64,000 nucleotides of DNA from positions 5,347,501 through 5,411,500 of the forward strand of contig OU612070.1 of assembly GCA_914767715.1 (NCBI GenBank), written 5' to 3'. The notes beneath the pieces were generated by a model. The model saw nothing but the letters and a program-made list of their open reading frames with translations, was not told the origin of the DNA and did no database searches. How positions within the stretch are numbered: the stretch's first letter is position 1; every line of letters starts with the position of its first letter. This document shows, one piece after another, positions 24,201 to 35,526 of the stretch. The stretch comes from Membranipora membranacea (taxonomy: Eukaryota > Bryozoa > Gymnolaemata > Cheilostomatida > Membraniporidae). Made by a program: the position numbers and the translations under genes.

Positions 24201-27200
24201 TCACCCTATCCCTTCTTTCTGGATAGGAGTTGGCCTTCCACACAAGGATTAATGTATTTAGAAACTGCAGATCTCAACTCTCCATGTGACTATGTTTCCT
24301 TTTGACAAATCAAGAACATAAGGGAATAGCACATTGTAATATATCTAAAAAAATAAAATTGTGACTGGTTCAAAGAGACAGATAGTATTTGAGTATCTGG
24401 TGTTTATTTTCCTGGCAAGTTTATTGCTCAATCTATCAAAAGCAGTAAAAATAAGTCTAATACAGCTGTTCTCTCAAATTGATTTCAGGTTTAACTCCGG
24501 CATCAAAATGGTTTATCAGAGACCTACATAAGCAATCACAGAAAGTCTCAGACTTAACGACATCTAACTTGCTCCATCTCATGGGTCTTCCTCTAATTGA
24601 AGCTGTTGTAAGTCTCGCTGAGATTTGAACACTTTTACTGTATATCAAGGGTTAACTCTGTTTCTAGATCCTTTTGTTGCCAATGGTCTTAGAAAAAAAA
24701 CAGAACCCGAGTTGCCGCTTTTTGGCCTATGACTACACGCATGTTACTGTAAGTGTTCAGTTGTCGTTGTTCTTTGGATGGGTTGCTGGTATATAACGGA
24801 TTCTTGACATTAACCACATCCTAACCCTGGGTTGATCAAGCTTTGTAACACTGCCAAGTTTTATGTGATCCTGTATCAAGAATGTAGTCAATGCCAATAC
24901 CAGCAACCCAAGCTATTAAATTACTCACATTCCAAAGCATCTTACAGACAGATGAAAGATATATTCAGTCCAAAAATTCAGTGCGTTTCTGGGGCAAAGT
25001 ATTTTTACCCTCTTGCTCAATGATGACAATGGTGTTCAGTCTGGATAATCCATTGTGCTAGAAAGTACAGTTACCTCAACACCTCGGTCGTTAGACCGCC
25101 AATCTTTCATCATTACTGCAACGTAACTGACTATTAAGTTTAACATATCTCTTTTCAGGCAAGTTATCATGAGGGAGGCCTCAATCGAATGAAACTATCG
25201 CATTACACAGCAATCGCTAGACTTTCTGACTGTGGGATGCAGGTAGGCTTGTATAACTAGTCAGAATTGTTGTAAAATGTAATATTGCTACCATTATTAT
25301 TGGTATGAAGATCATTATGAAGTCAACCCAGACAACCTTTTATTATGTGGTTTTCCTTACCAAATGCCAATTATAGTTTATCGCCAATCTGTTAATAAAC
25401 CAAATTAAAGACCTTTGATGTGTTTACTTATAGATTGCATCTGTTGTTGTGATAACCCTCACTCCTGCCCTCCATGAGGGGATACACCCTACACTTATCC
25501 CAATTATCTCACTGTACATTGGCTACACATGTCGTCTTGCGATGGATATAGGATTTTGGTTCATACTGGTAAAGTCCAATCTTCCAGAAGAGCAGGAGCT
25601 AGAGAAAGAGAAGGTAACAACTGTGTGTTGTGAAATTATGTGATGCCTATACAAACATTTTTCTGCAGAAGTCACTTTCTGGAGTTAAGGCTGAGAGAAG
25701 TATTCATTTTCTTAAAATAAGTCTTAAGGCTTTTTAAAGACAGGTTTAAACTCAAACCATGCGTTTGAATGTACCTACCGGTCGACCATTCAAGATTTTC
25801 TGTCTCTATCATTGCTGAAGATATTATTGTATCAGGAAGGGCATCTGATCTCGATCGTACCTGTGCTACATCAATACAAGATCTCTAGCCCAACTGGAGA
25901 ACACCCCTGTCAAATTTTTAACAGTTTTTGATGTCTATAATCAAGTTTTCTGCATCCCGCACACTTTAGCATCTTCAACTCATAACACCTAGATTACATG
26001 ACCATCTGCAAAATGTCAGTTGCCTTTGAATTCTCAGAACTAGTGTATATGAGTGTTCTTGTATTTTTTGCAGAGATCCTCCTCCATATTGAAAGCAGAA
26101 GCAGAAGCAAAATCGCTTAAAGAATGCTAAATGTTGAGGTATGGTTATTGACTTTTAGGTCCCACTGATGTGCTTTAGTTTAAAAGTTATCTCCTCACAC
26201 AAAGAAAGGGGATAACTCTGATTCCATAAATTAGATCCTTGTGTCAACTTTGATAAATTCATTCGAAGATTTCATTTCATTCCGCAATAAAAGGCTAGAG
26301 ACATGGCACTTAAATTTGAAACGATTTTAGTGTGAGATCCAGCCCCCATAGATTGATTGATTGGAGCTGTGTGACTTTATCGAATTCCCCCACCAGTACA
26401 ATCACTTAAATGAATCAAGGCTATCAAGATGTATGCCTATATATACATATATATATATACATATATATCTATATATATAACATATATATCTATATATATA
26501 ACATATATATCCATATAAGAATCTGATTGTGAGGAAGAGTGCATTGACTAAAACATGCATTAAGGTAGCTGCGGCAGTGGCCAAGGCCATGTGTTAAAAG
26601 TTGCAAGGTCAGAAAATCCTCCCAACATGAATCAAGTTTTTTTATTTTGGTTTCATAGGCTATTGCCGTTTTGAGTAGAGTCTATCCTCTTGGCCTTCTT
26701 CTCCACAGTTACCTTAGTGAGATCAGAACAGTTATGCCTGTCTTCCACAATGGCATCAGAGGTCACAATCAATATTCACTGAAGGTATGTTTATGTTTGC
26801 GCATTCTTTTTTCACAGGTTTTCTCATCCAAACAATGTTTCTAGTTTGCTGCAGGTCCACCTTAATCCAATTGCCTGCATCCAGTTGTACTCTTTCACTT
26901 GTGGGGTGTGACCATTAGAGGGGGAGCAACTCTGAATGCAGGCAAATGGGCCAAACTTGGTCTACGTATGCTAATCAACTTCAAATTTTGATACAGAATT
27001 ATGTATGTTTATTTTTCGGCCTTGCACATACCCAATGCTCGCTATAACCCAGCGATAATAGGTCTACTAGGTCTGTGTCCGTCCCCCACTTTAACTTTGA
27101 GAACGACATTTTAATAACTGATCCTGTCCTGCTTTAATGGAGCTAGCATTCAGTAAAGTGTTACGGTGCTGAACTTATGAAGTATGTCTGCCTTTAAACT

Positions 27201-29102
27201 CTTCTAATCTTGCTGCAGGTATTGGCGATTTTTGCTGCTATTGTCACATTGGGAACATTTCTCATGGATGCAGTGCTGATGGGGATCCCATATTGTGCTT
27301 ATTTCATTTTCCACACAGTACTCCGAGTGAGTGAGAAATTTGCCTCAGAGGCACTGATACCAATGGCTATCTTCGTTCCAATATGCCTAACAGGTGAACC
27401 AACCAAATCTATTTACTATGTTTTACTAAATTGAGAACTTATCTCAAGTATCTTTGACTACTAGAATGTTCATACACAGTTTTTCCTAATATTATTCTGA
27501 TTCTCCAGTAGTAACCCCCAAGTAGTGATCTGTGTTTGTGATTCAAATTTCTTCAAACTGTCTTGAGAAGTGATAAAGTCCATTGCTGTTTTTGCTCTCC
27601 CAACGCCCATTGTTTATATAGTTAACAGACCAAGAGATATAATGAGCTGGAAAGCTCTGCATTCCCCTCCATAAACTTTGAGTTATCAACGTGATCCATC
27701 CTGTTGCTTGTTTTGAGGAAAATCTGCACTTACAACTATGATTGGCATACGATCCTGTTCCACACCAATCACAGCACAGGCACACAAACATCTGAAATAG
27801 CCTGCAAAAGTAGATTGCCAGTTGAACTTTTAAGCAAGGACAAACGACAACTTAATAGTAATCGCAAAACGGCTTATTCTGATTCAACTGGTATTTTTCC
27901 GAAGGGAGCAACTTCTTTATTACAACAATCGATGGAATCATGTGATAAAACTGTGTCGAATTGCATAAAATGAAAATACTGAGCGCTTGGCGGGATTGAA
28001 CCAACATATAACCATGTGATGTTTCAAACCCCATGCCGCTCCTTAGATTCCACTGCAAGCCATTGTACAATGCTGACTGACTGGCCATCACTTTTCATTT
28101 GCAGTTGGACTGAGAGCGTACTGTTCTGGGTTACTTATCATGAACAAACAGACTAAATATTTGACACCAAGTGCGTTCATCGCTTTACTTGGGTTATGTT
28201 TATGCCTGGGAACCCTGCAATACACCAGGTTTGTCACAATACTACATCTGGCTTGGGCTATTTACCTGTTGCATACACATGATACCTTTTTTTCTGCAGA
28301 TCCAAAATCTGTTATAACATGTTAGAGTGCCCTGAGCATTTCAACAGAGCAACCAAACAGGTTAGACTGCCAATCGCTGTCTGGTAGGATTGTCTGACCA
28401 GGTAGGTTGGTACATTGGCCAAGATACTGTTTGTATATAAGTGAGCTTCAATAAATTGGCTAGTCTTCCATTTTGGACTGTATATACACTGGATACATTG
28501 CTTTATGGAAGTCAATTCTGCATCCCATGAAACCAGATCTCGGGTGGGAGAAACTGTAAAAATGAACTCCTGCATTCGGCCTTAGAAAGTTCTTTTCATC
28601 TAGATTTAGTAAGTCTATTAGCTGTTTTTTTTCAGGTTGTCAGGAGCTGCCTATGGTATATTATGCTATCTCTTAACTTATGTGATTGAAACAGTTTGTG
28701 TTGCTGTGGCAACAATCGTTCTACATTTATTGAAGGTAAGTCGGGCATCCAATATTAATGAGGCTTAGAATTCACCTTTGTCTAAAGCTGGGAGAGGGGG
28801 ATAATCCCCTCATAGGAACATCATCTAAGGAATAGATTGAAAGGAATATTTTTAAATTATGAAGTCCTTATTTACCTGATTATGAATTGATAAAGTCTTA
28901 TGGTCAATATAATACACAGTATATTGCTAGCATGGCAATGGTTCCATTATACTTTTGATGATATTGCCAAGAGTACAGCGAAACCAATGCTAAGCTATTT
29001 GTTGGACAAGAAATATATATTACTGATTAAATTTTGCAGAAAAAAGAGAAAGGGGTCAACTGTGAAACAGCTGCTGATGAGAAAGACCAAAATGATAAAT
29101 GA
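15215..29102 (+). CDS. Membrane-protein paralogue A (possibly pseudogene)
   Basis: Proposed exons: 15,215-15,258 (start, MANGHKDVGSSEKER), 21,896-21,974, 22,019-22,131, 22,372-22,472, 22,565-22,742, 24,030-24,138, 24,489-24,607, 25,159-25,242, 25,434-25,613, 26,659-26,784, 27,219-27,393, 28,105-28,228, 28,636-28,735 and 29,040-29,102 (TGA). Splice phases agree at nearly every junction. The product would be about 520 residues with roughly 10 hydrophobic segments (for example FCAAVGAIFMSIVVILC and AFIALLGLCLCLGTLQYTR), a cytoplasmic-looking acidic loop (KVDEEIDDNDETD), and a charged tail. Problems are one extra base in the 22.0-kb exon, a junction of unexplained phase before 22,372, and loss of the exon matching B 58,024-58,149 (only 26,074-26,097 remains). 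That exon is 126 bp and frame-neutral, so skipping keeps the frame. The first exon is assigned by similarity to B and lies 6.6 kb away across repeats. I do not recognise the family. Confidence 0.6.
15540..16900. other. Long intron or intergenic DNA
   Basis: No exon, repeat copy or RNA gene could be supported. Short open frames in both directions at 16.1-16.6 kb overlap each other and show no domain, compositional bias or splice context. Confidence 0.4.
16905..17965. repeat. Duplicated non-coding block, left copy
   Basis: It aligns with 53,445-54,390 from GCTTGTGCATGAAACAATAT through the poly-C run and CTTGACTATATCACCCCTCT. The left copy has extra sequence near 17,560-17,650. In the right copy the block lies just upstream of paralogue B's start exon, so it may be old promoter-side sequence of this family. 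Confidence 0.85.
18746..18774. repeat. AAATT microsatellite
   Basis: About five units of AAATT immediately precede the LINE remnant at 18,781. Confidence 0.8.
18781..20081 (+). mobile_element. CR1/L2-like LINE, 5'-truncated reverse transcriptase
   Basis: Two overlapping frames (18,781-19,347 and 19,296-20,081) together encode the reverse-transcriptase half of a non-LTR retrotransposon. Visible motifs are DYRPISLL (block 2), LMKDFSKAFDKL (first catalytic Asp), VGAPQGTRLG (block 4), and KYADDVTTYV with the YADD catalytic pair, followed by the thumb and a Cys-poor C-terminal region ending in MNRRL. A frame change just after APQGTRLG breaks it. The endonuclease half is absent, as is usual for 5'-truncated copies. 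The motif set fits CR1/L2-type elements; exact clade assignment needs a tree. It sits in the proposed first intron of paralogue A. Confidence 0.85.
20300..21850. repeat. Diverged tandem repeat, about 650-740-bp units
   Basis: AAGTGACTGTCCAG-like anchors recur at about 20,418, 21,058 and 21,703. CCTTTCCAGGTGCATCTTCT recurs at 20,606 and 21,342. GTTATGCRCATTGGGATA-like sequence recurs at about 21,005 and 21,650. That gives two full units plus a partial third, with indels between units. The frame at 20,589 lies within this repeat and is not supported as a gene. Confidence 0.75.
20884..20943. repeat. GC-rich hairpin
   Basis: GGCTGTCGGGGTGGGTGG pairs with the inverted CCACCCACCCCCAACAGCC about 20 bases later. 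It is unusually GC-rich for this region. The G-tract strand might also fold as a G-quadruplex. Confidence 0.7.
23235..23970. mobile_element. MITE-like insertion with internal inverted repeat
   Basis: This ~730-bp stretch is present in an intron of paralogue A but absent from the same intron of B, where flanking CACTGTA joins GTTTTATTGAAA directly. Within it, 23,535-23,590 is the inverted repeat of about 23,764-23,825 (shared core GATAAAAATGA and GATTCAGAAT). No coding capacity is seen. A deletion in B would also explain the difference. Confidence 0.55.
26430..26515. repeat. AT-dinucleotide-rich low-complexity tract
   Basis: Interrupted (AT)n/TATATC repeats. The homologous intron of paralogue B carries a related tract at 58,553-58,617, so the repeat predates the duplication. 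Confidence 0.85.
27975..28060 (-). repeat. tRNA-like (SINE-type) fragment
   Basis: On the minus strand GGTTCAATCCCGCC is an excellent Pol III B box, followed by a 3' arm-like AAGCGCTCA. The segment interrupts intron sequence shared with paralogue C (CAGTCAGTSAGCATT.. side), which supports insertion. No convincing acceptor-stem pairing, so not called a tRNA gene. Confidence 0.4.
28929..28997. repeat. Conserved intronic hairpin, copy in A
   Basis: AGCATGGCAATGGTTCCATT is partly inverted at AGCGAAACCAATGCTAAGCT. It occupies the intron before the final exon, as do the hairpins in C (5,240-5,302) and C' (about 60,720-60,782). Confidence 0.45.
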
Positions 29103-29159
29103 TAACAGTAATATTGTCCTGCCTAGAGCAGGCTTCTGTCATGTCATTAACTACCTTTG

Positions 29160-30700
29160 ATCACATGCCATCTCAATTTTAAAACAATATGACATGGCAT
29201 TCATAACTGTTCTGTTTTCATTATATCACAGAGTAATTACTCTGTGATTATATGTAACGTTCGAAATCTAATTTCCTACATCATGTTTATACCACGTTCT
29301 TGGAAACAGCGCCATGGCGAAAATAAATGCTGTCCATGCATGTAAATTATTCTTAGAGCAAGTCTGAAAGAGTAAAAGCGAACCATTTTACTGAATTTCA
29401 ATAATTCAATGTAATTACATGATAAGCTATGAGACTGCATTTTATCCTTCCATGAATGTTCTGATGATGTCCTCCTTTCGGCCAACCGTATAAAAAAGAC
29501 AGCTGGAGCCATTTGTGTTCAAACAAATATCGGCATTATTTCTTACCCTCACTCTGCCTGGCCAACATGAAGCACCATTTTGTCGCAGGCGTAGTGTGAT
29601 CTTGAGGATGAATCGTTAGATCATTGAGTTTTGATGTACACTCTCAGAGTTCATATCAGATTACTGTTTCATGTATTCATGTAAATAGTTTACTGCTGAA
29701 CTATTCTGGTGCCGATGCCTCAGGCAACTGGAACTTGTTACTCCTATTTGTAACTTATCAATAAGAAAAACACCACTGTTTCTTATACCGAACAGTATAA
29801 ATAGGTCATTAAAATAGAAACAGGATAAAATGCTAGTCCTCTGTTGGACAGCTCAATTATTGTTTTAGGGCAGCCTTCACATTTAGATGGTGATTAAATT
29901 TGGAAAAAATGAAGTTAAAGCGGAGGTGTTTAACAATTAATCAGATGAAGACTATGGCAACCATGACTGTGCAATATGATAGACTCAGGAGTCATGACCT
30001 TGAATGTGTCCAATGCGACATAATGATGCAACAAATGATTTTCTTTTGATTAAAAGCAAATAGCAAATTGATAACAATATACTGGGTTTATTGCAGTAGA
30101 CTTGAGTCGATACCTCGACTGTTTACAGGAGTCTACTTATTTTGAGCTGTGAAAAAAATCCACCTGTAGGCCTCACGCATGACAAGGGCCTACCTGCCTC
30201 ATCTTTGTCTAAATGTACAACATGTTAAATACCCCACAGGAAGACGGAAGTCAGCCAACAGAAAGAACCATGGGCTGCTTGTTCTCAAAAAGTCTTGCTT
30301 AGACCAACAGTATCTGATACACATGTACACTTTGTTAACAATTCCAACCATTAGCCAAGCAGCTCCGGGCTGGTACCAGATTTCTGATCCTGAGAAATGT
30401 CAACAGCTTGTACTCTGAATAATATGCCATTATATTTTACGTGGAACATTACAGTGACAAACTAGAAGCTGCACAGATGTCAGCCTTTGTAGTCCAGATG
30501 TTGAGGCTCCATGGTTGCATTATGTATCATAGATGACATTTTTGCAGGCTGATTTTATGAGAGAATTGCTTAGATCTACATCTTCCTGGTTTAAACCACT
30601 CAATACCTCTTCGTAGTCGGCCAGGAAAATGGATACATCACTTGTACCATTTACTTGGATACGACTGGTGGTGTTGTAGAAATTGATAACATAGAGCATT
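29160..30700. other. Intergenic DNA between paralogues A and D
   Basis: No exon of either host family and no transposon domain could be recognised. Open frames at 28.9, 29.3 and 30.2 kb lack splice context or family resemblance. Confidence 0.4.
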
Positions 30701-30737
30701 TCATTTTCTTGATTTACAGCTTTTGTGGTTGAATGAA

Positions 30738-31076
30738 CTATACCAGACCAGTACTGTCCTCATTGTCTTTGAATGCTTGAATTGAGCTTTTTTTATCCAA
30801 TTTTGAGTGTAACTGGGTTTTCAGAAATTCAAACACTGATGGGCAGCATGTTATTATTACCTGTGGGTTTGATGGTGTTCCTTTGACCTCTATGATAGGT
30901 TCAGATCTTGCAGTTTGGTCGATCTTTTTCTGCAACGCATGTATCCTCTTAAGGTCATAACTGAGGCATTTGATCTTTTTACTTTGCCGTTTAAGTCTGG
31001 CATCATCGGCGCTTGAGCTAATCGATGATCCGACACTATCAGTGATCCTAGTCCGTTTGCGCTTTGTTTTTGGCAT
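30738..31076 (-). CDS. Hypothetical basic, nuclear-type protein
   Basis: A 112-codon frame starts MPKTKRKRTR and has a second basic cluster (LKRQSKKIK). It has a serine-rich spacer, a helical Lys/Gln-rich middle (RIHALQKKIDQTARSE) and a C-terminal FEFLKTQLHSKL segment. The two basic clusters resemble nuclear-localisation signals. No domain is recognised. It sits between the ruins of paralogue A and D, 0.9 kb beyond the 3' end of the retrotransposon and on the same strand, so it could be a transposon-encoded accessory frame or chance. A possible donor (GTCTG followed by GTATAG) near its end would allow splicing. Low certainty that it is expressed. Confidence 0.3.
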   Translation of the reverse strand: MPKTKRKRTRITDSVGSSISSSADDARLKRQSKKIKCLSYDLKRIHALQKKIDQTARSEPIIEVKGTPSNPQVIITCCPSVFEFLKTQLHSKLDKKSSIQAFKDNEDSTGLV

Positions 31077-31970
31077 TTTAATCCATGATGATCACAATAA
31101 ATTCAAATAATATAATTCAATATATGATAATATATTCCAGATCATAATTTAATGTTCCAGGGATAATGATCTTTAACTTGTTGTAGGGACCTATCTCAGT
31201 ATTGAAAACGTTTTTGTTCCTGGTACCTCTATTAGCAGTGAGGACGGTACAGAAATCAAGGGATGTTATAATAAATCTGGTCATTTCTCACACACTGTCC
31301 AGAACTGCTGGATCTCAGGCAGCTGCTGAGGTTGGAAGGGGAATTCAATGGCATGGTATCTGTGCGTTGATAAAAAATATTAGAAAATTTGCAAACAAAC
31401 AAGAAATTAAAGGTATTCGGTGTCAAATGCTTTGATGTTATGCATGTGTGAATAACCTTGGAAACATTATTCTAAGATGGGTAGAAGTACATATAAAGCT
31501 CAATCAAAGCTAAGGTCTTAAACAGTGCCTCAGCTGCAGCCATAGGTTCAATTGATATCTAACAAGACACGCAACCGAGATAATTCACACTGTTTTTGCT
31601 TTGAGCTTTAGCATTGATATTCATAGGGCTGCAGAACTGAAAAAATGATGTGTGTTGATGTGAGAACACAACTCCTAAATCTTAAAGCTGTACAATAGAG
31701 TTTAAGTCAAGAAAATATTGATAAGGAAGCATATACAGCCAAGCCGATGCTGGGGGCTTGAACAATCATCCTTGAAAGCTCCTCCAGTGGGTCTCAAACT
31801 CATAACCCCCTGGGGTCTCATGGCAGCGAATAACAGTGGTTTGATAAGGCGATAACAAAATGAAGGCATCTTCAAGGAGCTTTGCTTCTTGAGCTTGAGG
31901 AACGTTTTTTTGATGATCATCCCTTAAATTACACCAACCAATTTGAAAATTCATAACTGAATGTATCTTT

Positions 31971-32131
31971 TTTCTTTCTTATAATGTAACATATTATAGG
32001 GGAACAAATTATTGGGCGCTTCAAGCATTTGTAACCGAACGCCACTGTATATGTTGTTTGGCAGACAGGGTACTTGCCATAATATTAGATGTTGTTAAAT
32101 CTGGTGCAGAGTTGACGAACAAATGAACACC
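31971..32131. repeat. Outer 3' split direct repeat of the retrotransposon
   Basis: TTCTTATAATGTAACATATT through GACGAACAAATGAACACC is repeated at 32,508-32,686, and its first ~100 bp again at 36,103-36,207, all in the same orientation. This is the B2-like part of an A1-ORFs-B1-A2-B2 arrangement when the element is read on the minus strand. Confidence 0.75.
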
Positions 32132-32752
32132 ATCGCCAGGAAATCGTTAGCATTTCAACAATGGACGACATAGGTTAGTGATAGGGAGGTGGGAGGAAAA
32201 TTGACAGGCTTATTTTCTTTCAAGACCGGCGTGGTGACCGGATGTAGATTGAAAGAAAGAATATGTGAGTAGCTGTGAACAGTAGTTCTAAGAAAGCCTA
32301 TCATAGGCTGAGAACAGTAGTTCTAAGAAAGCCTATCATTGGCTGAGAACAGTAGTTTTTAGTTTTCCTTATCAATAAGTTGTCCTTAGTTGGTTGAGGG
32401 AGGGCAACTTTTTATTCTGTTGACCTGGATTATTTGTCATGTCTTGGGACTGATTGCCAAGACAAGGGAGGTGTTATAAGGGCAGAGAAAAATCTTTTTT
32501 GTACCAAAGATTTTTTCTTTCTTATAATGTAACATATTATAGGGGAAAAAGATATGGGGTGCTTCACGCATTTGTAACCGAAAGTGACGATCAACGCCAC
32601 TGTATATGTTGTTTGGCAGACAGGGTACTTGCCATAGTATTAGATGTTGTTAAATCTGGTGCAGAATTGACGAACAAATGAACACCAAACCAATTGTATT
32701 GAGAAAGGCACACCTAGCAAGCTCAGAACAGTTGTTTCGCCAAAACTGCACC

Positions 32753-33564
32753 CTAGTTTATCCAGATATATTTCTCGAAGGCATGGGATGACCACCTGCC
32801 AAAATATCTTATTCTTGAGTCAGACCAGCCCTGAATGCTAGCCCAGGTAGCGCCACCTCGTCTCAGTGAGTGAGGAGTGACCCAACCCTCTATTTTTGAA
32901 TCCTTTAGGACATCACTGAACTCTTTTCTGAACTCTGCTGTTGTCACTTCAAACAAAGGGCTGCTTCTGGAGGGTTTCAAGTGTTTTAAATACCTCTTAA
33001 CGAGGCGAACTGGGCATGTCTTTCCCCCTACTGCTATAATCATAATGCTTGCTGACTCTGCAGAATTCTTGAAAGAATTAATGTGCACTTCCATGGCACC
33101 CTTGCTAAAACACACATCGCCAACAGACATATCATCCCCTGCTGAGGATATACAATACTCGCTAGGGCGTAAGAATCCATAAAAAGCACAAGATACCATG
33201 GCAGAAAAGCGCCTCCCATCTATACTCCCCAAACCTGCTCTGCCTTAGTGATCAGAGTGTGTAGTTGGTCAAGAGATATCGCCTGTGTTTTCTTTTGAGT
33301 TCTACCCTGTGAGTTTTGTATACCCCTCAATATTAACTTTAGTTTATGAGTAGCAAAGGTAACCTCACTGTTCTTTTTTACGCAAAAGAATTTTACAGCT
33401 GACACATGTGACAGGATTGCACCGTGCTTCCCTCCCTCCTGTGCCGGGCCTGTGACCCTCAACTCCACCGACGAAGTAGAGAATTTTTTGAGCTTGTGCT
33501 CAGAACAGAACACCCTGTATTGGTTGTTTAATCGATCGTAAGACTTCTTTGAGCCCTCAGACAA
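32753..33564 (-). pseudogene. Tyrosine recombinase of the retrotransposon
   Basis: Two frames (33,564-33,220 and 33,232-32,753) overlap at about 33,225, where a frameshift separates the N-terminal SAM-like core-binding part from the catalytic part. The catalytic part shows the family's residues: the first Arg in YGFLRPSEY, the His-x-x-Arg box TPHSLRRGG, the second-box YFGRWSS, and the nucleophile Tyr in FEKYIW, followed by the stop. This enzyme inserts the circular DNA copy without target duplication in DIRS-order elements. Apart from the frameshift, the catalytic set is complete. Confidence 0.85.
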
Positions 33565-33803
33565 AGATTTGTCTAAGAAGCCCCTCGCCTTAGCTCACAG
33601 ACCTGAAATAAATAGTGCAGGGAATCTTTTATGTATCATGAGTACGTACTTATATTTCTAAAATAAACATTGCACAACAATCATTAATGTCATGTGTTTG
33701 CTTTGACCTTCTTACCCCAGCGCTTCACGTCCTGAAGCTCAAAGGTCAATTTTGTGCTGATTAGAAAGAAAAGAAAGAAAAATATATATTATTATTTGTC
33801 ACC

Positions 33804-34748
33804 TTACGACCAGTATATATCTTTTACCCTACTTGGACACAGGTGTACCGGTAAGCTAGTTGGACAGGCAGCCATGGTGGGAAAACGGAGTTTAAATTCT
33901 CTGATTTTATTTCTGGACAACAAATCTGCAGCAATGTTCTCTGATCCTGGGATATGTCTGGAGACTAGGATAATGTTTTGTTGCATGCATAGGAGCGCCA
34001 AAAGGTGTAGTAGCTGTCTCACAACAGCATCTTTACAATACAAATGTTCTAGAATAGAGACTAGGGCCCCATTATCTGTCCTGACCTCAACCACTGAATT
34101 TGCAACTTTTTCCTGCCACATGTGCACTGCTACGAATATGGGGAACAGCTCTAGAACTGTGATGTTTAAGTTTGTCCAAAGTTCATCTGGCCACATCCCA
34201 TGGAACCAGGTGTTTCCCCAAAAACCTCCATATCCTATTGATCCTGAAGCATCAGTGACCAGAGTGAAGTCTACAGCCCCTGCCACAAGATATTGGAACT
34301 GTTTACCGGGTGCTAAATAAGACAGAAGATCTCTCCATACAACCAAATCAGATCTGGTCTCACAAGATATATGCCGCATGTGATTTTGATCAGTTGACAT
34401 GATACCCTTTAGACTGCCATACACACTACTGAGGTATGCAAGGCCTGCTACTACAATCTGGGAAAGTTGGCAAAGTTTACCTAGTAGTCTTTGCCAATAT
34501 TTTACTCGCTGACGATCTTTAGATAGAAATGCATTGATGTGATTTAGGGCATCTGCTACCTTGGCTTGAGGAATAAATAGACTCCCCTGTGCACAATCTA
34601 TCCCTATCCCTAGAAAGACAATTGTTATTGTAGCTTCTTCTGTTTTGTGAGCAGAAATAGGTACCTCTACATCCCTGCACACCCCTAAGATCCTATGGAG
34701 CACATAATTACAAGCATCCGCCCCAGAGGCAACAATGAGAAACATCAT
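33804..34748 (-). pseudogene. RNase H and end of reverse transcriptase
   Basis: The frame begins just after the reverse-transcriptase active-site pair. Its upstream part, FLIVASGADACN, continues from a YLQDD motif that is readable only in the neighbouring frame, so one extra base breaks the enzyme at its catalytic loop. Downstream is a DIRS-type RNase H: LVTDASGSIGYGG (Asp), ITVLELFPI (Glu), VEVRTDNGALV (Asp) and HIPGSENIAADLLSR (final Asp). All four expected acidic residues are visible. The opposite-strand frame at 33,754-34,320 is a shadow. Confidence 0.85.
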
Positions 34749-34749
34749 C

Positions 34750-35382
34750 TTGTAGATAGTTTAAAATGCGACATTCGTGATTTTGTATAGTGATGAAGAG
34801 CCATCGGAGCATATCACTTATCCTTTGGAAAATCTTGCAGTGCTCCCTGCCCCCATAGGTAATCTAGTATCAATGTAGTATTGGCCATTCTGATTTGGTG
34901 ATGGGAACCATTCGATATTCATCTGATATATTATCAAGTTTGGCAAAATAGGCCTGGTCTGGTTCGTTGAGTGATAAAACATGTGTTACTACATCTCTTA
35001 TGTTACAATATTTAACCTCACGGTTATGCTTTGAAATATGATCATTTACTGATGTTCCGTGTGGAGCTGGTAGATCAAATATCATGCGCCATTTTTCAGA
35101 GTTAGCTTTTGGAATGACATAGATTGGGGAAATCATCATGTCCTGAATGGGAAGGTTTTCAAAAGGTCCAATGATGTGGCCAAAGTCTACTTTGGCGTGA
35201 AATTTTTTCATGAGATGTTCTTGGTTCCTGCTTTTTTCTTTAACTGTTGCCACTACTTGAGGACTGTGGCAAAGGCCAAGTTTGAACCCATTTCTGAAAC
35301 CATTGGTGATGTACTCCAAGTCAGGAAAGGCCTCGATCATCCCCAGTAATCTTTTTACACAAGAAAAGAAACTCGTCAACAT
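34750..35382 (-). pseudogene. Reverse transcriptase N-terminal half
   Basis: The main frame (35,382-34,870) contains SPIYVIPKANSEKWRMIFDL and AKLDNISDEYRMVPI, equivalent to RT blocks 1-3. The block-3 segment has the catalytic Asp but looks altered compared with the usual AxxD-AYR spacing. Past 34,870 the match continues in shifted frames to RISDMLRWLF and the YLQDD active site near 34,752. At least two frame changes are therefore present. The retroelement class follows from the RNase H and recombinase downstream. Confidence 0.75.
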
Positions 35383-35413
35383 GTCGGTAATCAGCAGGGT
35401 AACAAAATTTTAT

Positions 35414-35526
35414 CTATTTGTGTGATTTACAATCTTTCGCAGAATGACTACCCCTACACTGTTTACACTCGTGCTTATAACAACAATTTGTTCTGTCACA
35501 CCCAAATGCTTGGTACGCAGATAGCC
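35414..35526 (-). pseudogene. Gag zinc-knuckle remnant
   Basis: A minus-strand frame ending in TAG at 35,414 encodes CDRTNCCYKHECKQCRGSHS followed by AKDC. It contains a C-x2-C-x4-H-x4-C knuckle preceded by a Cys-rich strip, as in gag proteins of DIRS-order elements. The N-terminal gag region is not recognisable up to the direct repeat at 35,788. Confidence 0.6.

Noticed and set aside
15215-29102. Membrane-protein family as insect-type gustatory receptor or rhodopsin-like GPCR
   Set aside because: Too many hydrophobic segments, and none of the usual motifs (DRY, NPxxY, TYhhhhhQF) are present.
33754-34320. 188-codon plus-strand frame
   Set aside because: Antisense of the RNase H region, whose catalytic motifs are clear on the minus strand.
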